Part shown: piece by piece, positions 16,905 through 24,097 of the stretch
How the letters are laid out: the number at the start of each line of letters is the position of its first letter
How positions within the stretch are numbered: position 1 is the first letter of the stretch
NCBI GenBank assembly: GCA_040414485.1
Contig: JBEDUK010000053.1
Location: 1-64,000, forward strand
Direction: 5' to 3'
DNA: 64,000 bases
From: JBEDUK01 sp040414485
GTDB lineage: Bacteria; Actinomycetota; UBA4738
Notes under the pieces: model-generated
Database searches by the model: none
What the model saw: the letters and a program-made list of their open reading frames with translations, nothing else
Told to the model about the DNA's origin: nothing
Made by a program: the position numbers and the translations under genes

Positions 16905-16972
16905 AGCTTGGACCGTACCCGGAACGGCTGAACGGCGCGCAACGCCGCCGCGGCCACTAGAGTCGAACGCGC

Positions 16973-18187
16973 ATGGACGTCGCGATCACCGGTGGCCGCG
17001 TGGTGCCCGTCGAGGGCGACCCGATCGATCAAGGGACGATCCTCATCACAGACGGCCGGATCGCGGCGATCGGCGCGCCGGCCGACGTCACCGTCCCGGA
17101 CGGCGCCCAGACGATCGATGCGGCCGGCCGATGGGTCCTCCCCGGATTCGTCGAAACCCACGCCCACATCGGGGTCGACGAGCAGGGCGAGGGGTGGGCC
17201 GGAAAGGACTACAACGAGACGGCCGACCCGAACGCCGCCCGTCTGCGCGCGATCGACGGCATCAATCCAGCGGATCTCGGATTCGTCGACGCGCTCTCCG
17301 GCGGCGTGACCACCGCGGTCATCAAACCGGGCTCGGGCAATCCGATCGGTGGCCAGACCGTCGCCATCAAGACATGGGGTCGAACCCAGGACGAGATGCT
17401 CCTGAAGGGACCGTGCAGCGTCAAGAGCGCCCTCGGCGAGAACCCGAAGCGCAAGCCGGGTGACCAGGCGCAACTGCCGATCACCCGGATGGGCGTCGCC
17501 GCGCTGATCCGGGAGGCCTTCCGCAGGGCCCAGGACTACCGCGCGAAGCGCGATCGAGCGGCGGAGAAGGGCGATCCGTTCGACCGGGATCTGGCGCTGG
17601 AGACGCTCGTCATGGTCCTGGAACGCGAGCTTCCATGGTGCCAGCACGTCCACCGCGCCGACGACATCGCCACGGCGATCCGGCTGTCCGACGAGTTCGG
17701 CTACCGCCTGGTGATCAACCACGGCACCGAGGCGCACCTCCTGGCCGACCTTATCGCCGAGCGCGACATCCCGGTGATCATCGGGCCGCTGTTCAGCACC
17801 AGGACGAAGGTCGAACTTCGCCAGCGCAGCCTGCGGTCGCCGGGCATCCTCGACCGCGCCGGCGTCCGGATCGCCATCACGACCGATCACCCTGTCGTCG
17901 GCATCCAGTACCTCGTTCTGCAGGCGATCATGGCCGTCAGAGAGGGCCTGGATCGGGATGCCGCGCTGCGATCGCTGACGATCGAACCGGCCCGGATCTT
18001 GGGCCTCGACGACCGCGTCGGCGCGCTCACGGCCGGCCGCGACGCCGACGTGGTCCTCTGGTCGGGAGATCCCCTGGATGCGATGAGCCGCCCGCTTCAG
18101 GTGCTCGTGGGCGGGCGGCCCGTGTACCGCTTCGACGATCGATCGGGCGTCGGCGTCGCCGACGATCCGTTCTACACAGAGAGATGA
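16973..18187 (+). CDS. Amidohydrolase (imidazolonepropionase-related)
   Basis: 404-aa metal-dependent amidohydrolase. Metal ligands visible: HAHIG after LPGFVET (residues ~60-64), His in CQHVHRADD, His in INHGTEAH, and Asp in ITTDHPV. The N- and C-terminal beta-sandwich segments (ITGGRVVPVEGDPI; GALTAGRDADVVLWSGDPLD) are complete. The substrate is unknown; related proteins are annotated as imidazolonepropionase-like hydrolases. A TAGAGT -10 at 16958-16963 ends 9 bp before the ATG, so the mRNA is probably leaderless. Divergent from the HAD gene, convergent with a 73-aa gene. Confidence 0.85.
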   Translation: MDVAITGGRVVPVEGDPIDQGTILITDGRIAAIGAPADVTVPDGAQTIDAAGRWVLPGFVETHAHIGVDEQGEGWAGKDYNETADPNAARLRAIDGINPADLGFVDALSGGVTTAVIKPGSGNPIGGQTVAIKTWGRTQDEMLLKGPCSVKSALGENPKRKPGDQAQLPITRMGVAALIREAFRRAQDYRAKRDRAAEKGDPFDRDLALETLVMVLERELPWCQHVHRADDIATAIRLSDEFGYRLVINHGTEAHLLADLIAERDIPVIIGPLFSTRTKVELRQRSLRSPGILDRAGVRIAITTDHPVVGIQYLVLQAIMAVREGLDRDAALRSLTIEPARILGLDDRVGALTAGRDADVVLWSGDPLDAMSRPLQVLVGGRPVYRFDDRSGVGVADDPFYTER

Positions 18188-18194
18188 AGCAACG

Positions 18195-18214
18195 CCGCGG
18201 CGGCTACGCCGCGG
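18195..18214. terminator. Shared GC hairpin between convergent genes
   Basis: CCGCGGCG-GCTA-CGCCGCGG forms a perfect 8-bp stem with a 4-nt loop, just after the amidohydrolase stop and overlapping the last codons of the convergent 73-aa gene. No U-tract follows on either strand, as is common in GC-rich actinobacteria. A bidirectional terminator is likely. Confidence 0.5.
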
Positions 18215-18425
18215 CCAGATCGCTGAGCACGACCGTGCGCGCCTCGCGCACGCAGGCGTCGTACTCGCGCTTGCGGATCACGACGAGCGCCTTGATGGCC
18301 TCGACGTGCCCGGACTCGTCGCGGAGCTGCTCGTACTCGTCCTTGAACTGACGCAGGAGCAGCCGTTCGGCCTCGAGCCGGATGAGCCCCTCGCCCTTCA
18401 CCACCATGCTCATGGAGCGTGTCAC
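18204..18425 (-). CDS. Small helical protein, 73 aa, unknown
   Basis: 73-aa product with alternating charged and hydrophobic residues (RLEAERLLLRQFKDEYEQLRDESGHVEAI...), almost certainly all alpha-helical, possibly a coiled coil; no membrane segment or signal. I do not recognise the family. The GTG at 18425 has GGAAAGG 6 nt upstream; an ATG at codon 5 is an alternative. It stands alone between a convergent amidohydrolase and a divergent sulfite oxidase family gene. A single Cys is present near the C-terminus. Confidence 0.62.
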   Translation of the reverse strand: MTRSMSMVVKGEGLIRLEAERLLLRQFKDEYEQLRDESGHVEAIKALVVIRKREYDACVREARTVVLSDLAAA

Positions 18426-18558
18426 CCTTTCCCTTTCCGTTGGTGTGTTTGTACCACGATCAACGCAAGAGGTAATAGTGACGTTCCCAGGGCCGTCGTC
18501 GACGCAACAGGTTCGTCATATCCTCGTGCCGCCCACGAGCCACCGAACGGGAGCGACC

Positions 18559-19644
18559 ATGGCCTCGGACATCGATGACATCAGCCTCATGGAGCTGCAG
18601 CTCGCGGCGCGAAATCACGGCATGCCGCTCGAGGCGCTGCAGTGGGACGTCACCCCGATCGGGCTCCATTACCTGCTCACGCACTTCGACATCCCGGCCG
18701 TGGACCCGAACGCTTGGCGCCTCGGGGTCGGGGGCCGCGTCGAGAACGGGATGACGTTGACCCTGGAGGAACTGCGCGCGCGCCCGGCGGTGACGGCCGC
18801 CGTCACGTTCGAATGCGCCGGCAACGGGCGTGCCCACCTGTCGCCCAGACCCGCCAGCCAGCCGTGGATCTCCGAGGCGGTCGGGACTGCCGAGTGGACC
18901 GGGACGCCGTTGCGAGGTCTGCTGGAGGAAGCCGGCCTCAGGGACGACGTCGTCGAGGTGACGTTCGCCGGGCTCGACCGCGGGATCGAGGGTGACGTCG
19001 AGCACATCTTCGAGCGGAGCCTCACGGTGGACGAGGCCATGCGGAACGACGTGCTCCTCGCGTACGAGATCAACGGCGTGCCGCTCCCACCGCAGCACGG
19101 TTTCCCGCTGCGCCTGGTGGTGCCCGGCTGGTACGGGATGACGAACGTAAAGTGGCTCGAGCGGATCACGGCCATTTCCGAGCCGTTCGACGGCATCCAG
19201 CAGTCGAAGAACTACCGGTTCAAGATGGACTCGGACGACAAGGGCACGCCGTTGTCGCGGATGCGGCCGCGCGCGTTGATGGTGCCGCCGGGCACGCCGG
19301 ACTTCCCGGAGCGGCGACGGTTCGTGCCGGTGGGGCGCCACGAGCTGGTGGGCAAGGCCTGGTCCGGCTCGGCGCCGATCGCTCGGGTCGAGGTGAGCAC
19401 CGATGGCGGCACGTCCTGGTCGGACGCGCGGCTCGTCGCCGGCGCGCCCGGCGCGTGGAGCTCCTGGACGTTCGAATGGGCGCCGTCCGAGCCCGGTGAC
19501 GTCGAGCTTCTCTGCAGGGCGACCGATGCGGAGGGCAATTCCCAACCGGATGAACCCGAGTGGAACGCCGGTGGCTACGTGAACAACTCGGTGCAGCGCG
19601 TGCCCGTCACGATCATCGACGACGGCAGCAGGTCAGGTTCGTAA
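18559..19644 (+). CDS. Sulfite oxidase family molybdenum enzyme
   Basis: 361-aa molybdopterin enzyme of the sulfite oxidase family. The Mo-ligand Cys86 is in FECAGNGR, followed by GTAEWTGTPLRGLLEEAG, PLPPQHGFPLRLVVPGWYG and WLERI, all family hallmarks; the C-terminal dimerisation domain (VEVSTDGGTSWSDA) is present. No Tat signal or haem domain is seen, so it is probably cytoplasmic. The ATG at 18559 has GGGAG upstream; an in-frame extension to 18382 lacks family similarity. Because the next gene block contains a sulfite-using UDP-sulfoquinovose synthase, a role in sulfite handling is tempting but inferred. Overlaps the convergent membrane gene by 12 nt. Confidence 0.88.
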   Translation: MASDIDDISLMELQLAARNHGMPLEALQWDVTPIGLHYLLTHFDIPAVDPNAWRLGVGGRVENGMTLTLEELRARPAVTAAVTFECAGNGRAHLSPRPASQPWISEAVGTAEWTGTPLRGLLEEAGLRDDVVEVTFAGLDRGIEGDVEHIFERSLTVDEAMRNDVLLAYEINGVPLPPQHGFPLRLVVPGWYGMTNVKWLERITAISEPFDGIQQSKNYRFKMDSDDKGTPLSRMRPRALMVPPGTPDFPERRRFVPVGRHELVGKAWSGSAPIARVEVSTDGGTSWSDARLVAGAPGAWSSWTFEWAPSEPGDVELLCRATDAEGNSQPDEPEWNAGGYVNNSVQRVPVTIIDDGSRSGS

Positions 19645-21588
19645 CGTAGCCTGACTATCTTCAGGCTCGCGCTCGCCGCCGGTGAGTCGCGAGGCGATCG
19701 CGCCGCCGGCAGCAACGATGAACCAAACGACCCACGACACCGTCGTTCCCAGACCCACGCCCAGACGCGAAACGATCGTCCCAACGAGAACGAGCGAGCC
19801 CGCCCCGACCGCCGGCGTCAGGCCGTATCGGACGGCCGGGTGCGCTCGATCGCCAAGGACCACGCGCGTCCAGCCATAGCCGGCGATCGCCAGCAGCGCG
19901 AGGAATCCGACTGTCCACAGCGCTGAGGGAACCACACCCGGGAAGGAGTTCGGCTTCGTCGATGCTCGAGCGACATGAGTCGGCAACCGGCCCCTGTCTC
20001 CGGGGAGCACGAGAACTCCAGGACCCACCGCCTTTCCCTCACTGCTCAGGTCGACGAACTCCTTCGTATCGAACGACCGAAGGATCAGGAACGGGGCCGG
20101 CGTGGAGCTCCGGAGCACGGGCTGAGCGGCATCCCAGTACGGCCTGACGGCGGCGCGCATCGCGGGACTGAGCCCGTTGAAGGGGTCGTTGAGCGCCGAT
20201 GCGACGATGTTTCCGGGAACCATGTGAAGGTGCTCCTGGAGGTTCGCGGGCAGCGCCGCCCGTATCGTTCGTTCCTTGAGCGCAGCCGACTCAGTCCCCG
20301 CGGGACCGAACGGGCTCACCCAGATGACGAATGGACCTGGCTTCAGTGTTTCGAGCCAAGCCGCAGCCGTTCGCACTTCCTGAAGCGCCTCAGGGGTCAC
20401 CCAGGGCTTGGGAGCGCCGCTCGCGTACCAGGCCGAGACACCCGGGATCGCCAGTAGGACGCAGGCCGCCGCCGCCACGACCGCGGCGCCCCTCCCCGCG
20501 CGCCGAGCCAACCAGCCAACGGCCTCGGCGATCGCGACGACGCCTGGCACCACGATCGCCAGCTCGAGGAACCGGTGCGGCGGAAGCTTCTTCGTCGCCA
20601 GCCCGAAGACGATTCCGCCTGCACAGACCACGAGCCATGCAGCCAGAAGAGACAGAAGAACGGCTCGCCGCCTCTCATGTCTTTTCTGCGCGTCCGCCGG
20701 CTCCAGCAATATCCACCCACCGAATGCGGCGACCGGCGCCAGAAGCCAGAGACGAAGGCGCGAGGCGTCGTTCGTCAGCTTCGGGACGAACCGGCTTGGG
20801 TCCTCGCGCAATGAGATGGTGTTCGCCGGCGCGCGGAGCAGGCCGAACACCGTGACGCTCATCGCGCCGGCGACCCAGAGGCCCGCGGAGGTGAGCGTCC
20901 CGGCCTCGGTTCGCGCCAGCGACACGGCCTCGCCACGGCTGCGCCGAAGCGACCCCGGCGCCAGCAGGATCACCGCACCCAGCAGCATCAGCCCGAACAC
21001 GGCCAGGAAGAGCCAATGCGCCAGGCCCGCGGCAACGAGCAGAACGACGGAGCCGACGAACCCCCACCGTGAAGCGCCGTCTGCGGCCGCCGCCGCGACC
21101 AGCAGTGTCACCGCGGCGACACAAAGACAGAGAAACAGCAGCGTCGCGACGTTCTCGTCCACCAGCCGCGTCGCCCCCAGGACCGTTCCTCCGACCACGA
21201 CCGCCGCCAGCCAGCGCCATCGATGGCGCCCGAGCGACGACCACACCAGCGCCCCGAGCGACAGCGCGAACACCCCCGGCAGCACGGGTCCGAGCAGGAC
21301 GGCTACGGTGAACTGAGAGCGCCCGGTCAGCCCGCCGATCAGAGCCGCCAGCACGGCAGACCCGGGCCGGGTCGACGTCCCAAGGGGCCCCATCCCGTGG
21401 TCTGCGACGAACGACGCGCGCCACACGTACCAGGGCGCATCGAATCCGACCGGCAGGGTATATCCCTTCGTCCGGTACAAACCGAGATAGACGCCCGCGA
21501 CGCCGACGGCCAGCGCGGCGCAGGCGAGCGCCCAGCGCAGACTCGTGTTGCGGCCCGGTGGAGACGGTTCGTGCTGCTTGTTCGGCAT
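19633..21588 (-). CDS. Large polytopic membrane protein, paralogue A of a local family
   Basis: 651-aa protein: cytoplasmic N-terminus, about 9-11 membrane helices (residues 18-410), an extracytoplasmic domain (about 415-550) and a C-terminal block of two or three helices with GYGWTRVVLG. It shares layout and short motifs with four other genes here (24098, 26257, 30737, 35459): an Asp right after helix 1 in GFDAPWYVW (Asp50), a HGxGPLGTxxRP stretch, and a start of the outer domain like GPFVIWVSP. The Asp in the first outer loop is reminiscent of GT-C glycosyltransferases. No catalytic proof exists; function is not assigned. The ATG at 21588 lacks a strong ribosome site; a TATCGT lies at 21607-21602. 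Confidence 0.75.
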   Translation of the reverse strand: MPNKQHEPSPPGRNTSLRWALACAALAVGVAGVYLGLYRTKGYTLPVGFDAPWYVWRASFVADHGMGPLGTSTRPGSAVLAALIGGLTGRSQFTVAVLLGPVLPGVFALSLGALVWSSLGRHRWRWLAAVVVGGTVLGATRLVDENVATLLFLCLCVAAVTLLVAAAAADGASRWGFVGSVVLLVAAGLAHWLFLAVFGLMLLGAVILLAPGSLRRSRGEAVSLARTEAGTLTSAGLWVAGAMSVTVFGLLRAPANTISLREDPSRFVPKLTNDASRLRLWLLAPVAAFGGWILLEPADAQKRHERRRAVLLSLLAAWLVVCAGGIVFGLATKKLPPHRFLELAIVVPGVVAIAEAVGWLARRAGRGAAVVAAAACVLLAIPGVSAWYASGAPKPWVTPEALQEVRTAAAWLETLKPGPFVIWVSPFGPAGTESAALKERTIRAALPANLQEHLHMVPGNIVASALNDPFNGLSPAMRAAVRPYWDAAQPVLRSSTPAPFLILRSFDTKEFVDLSSEGKAVGPGVLVLPGDRGRLPTHVARASTKPNSFPGVVPSALWTVGFLALLAIAGYGWTRVVLGDRAHPAVRYGLTPAVGAGSLVLVGTIVSRLGVGLGTTVSWVVWFIVAAGGAIASRLTGGEREPEDSQATLRT

Positions 21589-21731
21589 AGAGGCGTTCCG
21601 TACGATAAGTCGTCCGCGCCGGCCGCGATGCACGAAGCACCATGCAGCCGCGCGGCCGCCATTCGTCTGGATGAAGGCGAATCTCCACGCAACCACGACC
21701 CGGCAGGCGGGTACGACGACAAGGAGCGAGC

Positions 21732-22922
21732 ATGCGGATCCTGATCCTGGGTGGCGACGGATACCTCGGATGGGCCACGTCGATGTATTTCTCGAAGCGG
21801 GGCCACGAGGTGCACGCGGTGGACAACTACCTCCGGCGCCGCGCGCACGAGGAGCAGGGAAGCGATTCCCTCACGCCGATCGCGGCCTCACTCCCCGACC
21901 GCGCCCGAGCCTGGAACGACGTCACCGGGCTCACGATCGGAACCTCCGAAGGCGACCTGTGTGAATGGGACGTCGTCGAGCCGCTGTTCAAGGACTGGCA
22001 ACCCGACGCGATCGTCCACTACGGCGAGCAGCCCTCCGCGCCCTATTCGCTCATCGACCGCGACCACGCAGTGGAGACCCAGCGCAACAACGTGGTCAAC
22101 ACGCTGAACGTCCTGTGGGCCATGCGCGACTTCACCCCCGACGCGCACCTGATCAAGCTCGGGACGATGGGCGAGTACGGGACGCCGAACATCGACATCG
22201 AAGAGGGCTGGATCCAGATCGACCACAACGGCCGCTCCGACCGCCTGCCCTTCCCGAAGCTGCCCGGCTCCCTCTACCACTGCTCGAAGGTCCACGACTC
22301 CACGAACATCGAGTTCGCCACCCGCGCGTGGGGCATCCGCGCCACGGACCTCAACCAGGGCGTCGTGTATGGGATCGAGACCGAGGAGACGAAGCTCGAC
22401 CCCCGCCTCGCGACGCGGTTCGACTACGACGAGTACTTCGGCACGGCGCTGAACCGCTTCTGCGTGCAGGCCGTGATCGGTCATCCGCTGACGGTGTACG
22501 GCAAGGGCGGGCAGACCCGCGGGTACCTGAACATCCTCGACACGATGGCGTGTGTCGAGCTGGCGGCGCTGAACCCGGCGGAGCGGGGCGAGTTCCGCGT
22601 GTTCAACCAGTTCACCGAGCAGTTCTCGGTGAACGAACTTGCCGACATCGTCCAGCGCGCCGGAAAGGAGTACGGGCTGGACGTGGCGGTCGACCACCTT
22701 CCGAACCCCAGGGTCGAGAAGGAGGAGCACTACTACAACGCCAAGCACACGGCGCTCCTCGACCTGGGCCTCAAGCCGCACCTGCTGTCGGAGACCCTCG
22801 TCGAGTCGGTGTTCGGCGTGATCGAGGAGCACAGGGACCGCGTGCGGCCCGAGACGATCATGCCGAAGACGACGTGGAAGGGCACGCCGGCGGGCGACCC
22901 GGCGCCGGAGCCCGTCGCGTGA
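21732..22922 (+). CDS. UDP-sulfoquinovose synthase (SQD1 family)
   Basis: 396-aa short-chain dehydrogenase/epimerase family enzyme converting UDP-glucose and sulfite to UDP-sulfoquinovose. The NAD-binding motif is GGDGYLGW (7-14), nearly identical to SQD1 GGDGYCGW; catalytic residues match the SQD1 pattern: Thr145 in LGTMGEYG, Tyr182 and Lys186 in LYHCSK. The WNDVTG, YGEQPSAPYSMID-like (YGEQPSAPYSLID) and NLNQGVVYG-like (DLNQGVVYG) signatures set it apart from ordinary epimerases. AAGGAGCG precedes the ATG. It is followed 28 bp later by a glycosyltransferase, presumably in one operon. In plants and cyanobacteria the product makes SQDG; in Sulfolobus (Agl3) it feeds N-glycans. No SQDG synthase partner is seen in the window. 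Confidence 0.9.
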   Translation: MRILILGGDGYLGWATSMYFSKRGHEVHAVDNYLRRRAHEEQGSDSLTPIAASLPDRARAWNDVTGLTIGTSEGDLCEWDVVEPLFKDWQPDAIVHYGEQPSAPYSLIDRDHAVETQRNNVVNTLNVLWAMRDFTPDAHLIKLGTMGEYGTPNIDIEEGWIQIDHNGRSDRLPFPKLPGSLYHCSKVHDSTNIEFATRAWGIRATDLNQGVVYGIETEETKLDPRLATRFDYDEYFGTALNRFCVQAVIGHPLTVYGKGGQTRGYLNILDTMACVELAALNPAERGEFRVFNQFTEQFSVNELADIVQRAGKEYGLDVAVDHLPNPRVEKEEHYYNAKHTALLDLGLKPHLLSETLVESVFGVIEEHRDRVRPETIMPKTTWKGTPAGDPAPEPVA

Positions 22923-22950
22923 CGCACCCGAGCCACGTGGGCACCCGGCA

Positions 22951-23997
22951 GTGAGTGCACTTCGCGTCGTCGGCGCGCTGTTCGCCGTCCTGATCTTCGT
23001 CGTTCAGGTTCGGCGGTATTCCAGGCGGCAGGCCTCGCGGCTCAGCCTGATCGTCACGGGCATCATCGCGTTGCTGGTGCTCCTGCTCGCCATCCAGCCG
23101 AACTGGTTCAACTTCATCCTCGCGGACTTCGGCTTCCAGGAGGGCAACAACCAGCGTCTGATCGGCGTGCTGATGGTCGGCGAGGTGATCCTGTTCTCGC
23201 TGATCCTTCGGAACTGGTCGGAGGTCGACACCGCCCGCAGTTCCATCCGCATGCTGGTCGAGTCGCTCGCCGTCCAGTCGTTCGACTGGGAGGCCGCCAA
23301 ACGGCTGCCCGACGACGCACGCGTCGTCGTGGTGCTGCCCGCGTTCAACGAGGCAGAGAACATCGGCGCGGTCCTGCATGCCATGCCCGAGGATGTCGAG
23401 GGCCTCCGCGTGGTGCCGGTCGTGGTGGACGACGGCTCGGAGGACGGCACGGCGGACATCGCGCGGGCGAACGGCGCGCTGGTGGCGCGGCACCCGATCC
23501 GGCGCGGCGGGGGCCTCGCCATGCGCGTCGGCTACGAGATCGGGATCCGGCTGAACGCCGAGGTCGTCGTCACCATGGACGCCGACGGCCAGCACGTGCC
23601 GGACGAGATGACGCTGCTGGTCAAGCCCATCGTCGAAGGGCAGGCCGATCTGGTCAACGGCTCGCGCGTGCTCGGCGAGTTCGAACGGGAATCACTGGTC
23701 CGGCACGTCGGGGTGCACTTCTTCTCCCGGATCGTGACGATCATGATCGGGACCCGCATCACCGACGTCTCGAACGGCTATCGCGCGGTCCGCACCGACG
23801 TGCTGAAGAACCTGCAGCTCGACCAGGACCAGTTCTGGGCGAGCGAACTGCTCATCGAGGGCATGCGCCACCGCCTTCGGATCGTGGAGGTCCCGATCAC
23901 GATCCGGGCGCGGCAGGGCGGCGAGTCGAAGAAGCCGAAGAACTGGAAGTACGGATGGCACTTCGCGAAGGCCATCATGAAGACATGGTTGCGATGA
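22951..23997 (+). CDS. DUF2304-glycosyltransferase family 2 fusion (polyprenyl-phosphate sugar transferase-like)
   Basis: 348-aa fusion. Residues 1-90 hold three membrane helices resembling DUF2304; residues 122-348 are a GT2 domain of the dolichol-phosphate-mannose synthase type: LPAFNEAENIG (129-139), DDGSEDGT (160-167), and the metal-binding MDADGQH (209-215), followed by GSR and NGYRAVR. Such enzymes load a sugar from a nucleotide donor onto polyprenyl phosphate at the cytoplasmic face. DUF2304 and the GT2 are usually separate neighbouring genes. Its position directly after the UDP-sulfoquinovose synthase suggests that lipid-linked sugar made here feeds the membrane glycosyltransferase candidates; the sugar is not known. 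GTG start at 22951. Confidence 0.85.
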   Translation: MSALRVVGALFAVLIFVVQVRRYSRRQASRLSLIVTGIIALLVLLLAIQPNWFNFILADFGFQEGNNQRLIGVLMVGEVILFSLILRNWSEVDTARSSIRMLVESLAVQSFDWEAAKRLPDDARVVVVLPAFNEAENIGAVLHAMPEDVEGLRVVPVVVDDGSEDGTADIARANGALVARHPIRRGGGLAMRVGYEIGIRLNAEVVVTMDADGQHVPDEMTLLVKPIVEGQADLVNGSRVLGEFERESLVRHVGVHFFSRIVTIMIGTRITDVSNGYRAVRTDVLKNLQLDQDQFWASELLIEGMRHRLRIVEVPITIRARQGGESKKPKNWKYGWHFAKAIMKTWLR

Positions 23998-24029
23998 GGG
24001 GCCGCGAGCGGCGATGACGGCCGACGGCT

Positions 24030-24057
24030 GACCGCCGCTGCGGCGGTGCCGGCGGTC
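24030..24057 (+). terminator. GC hairpin after the glycosyltransferase
   Basis: GACCGCCG pairs with CGGCGGTC across a 12-nt loop that can itself pair partly; no U-tract. It lies between the glycosyltransferase stop (23997) and the next promoter candidate (24081), so it probably separates two transcription units. Confidence 0.45.
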
Positions 24058-24080
24058 ACCAATTCGCCACAGGCCCTGGG

Positions 24081-24086
24081 TACAGT
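24081..24086 (+). promoter_or_regulatory. -10 element of the four-gene membrane-protein operon
   Basis: TACAGT ends 11 bp before the ATG at 24098, in the gap after the 24030-24057 hairpin. This fits the leaderless or near-leaderless arrangement seen elsewhere in the window. No clear -35. Confidence 0.4.
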
Positions 24087-24097
24087 TAGGTCGACCC

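Noticed and set aside
18382..18558. N-terminal extension of the sulfite oxidase family gene
   Set aside because: Adds residues without signal peptide or family similarity; ATG 18559 has a ribosome site.
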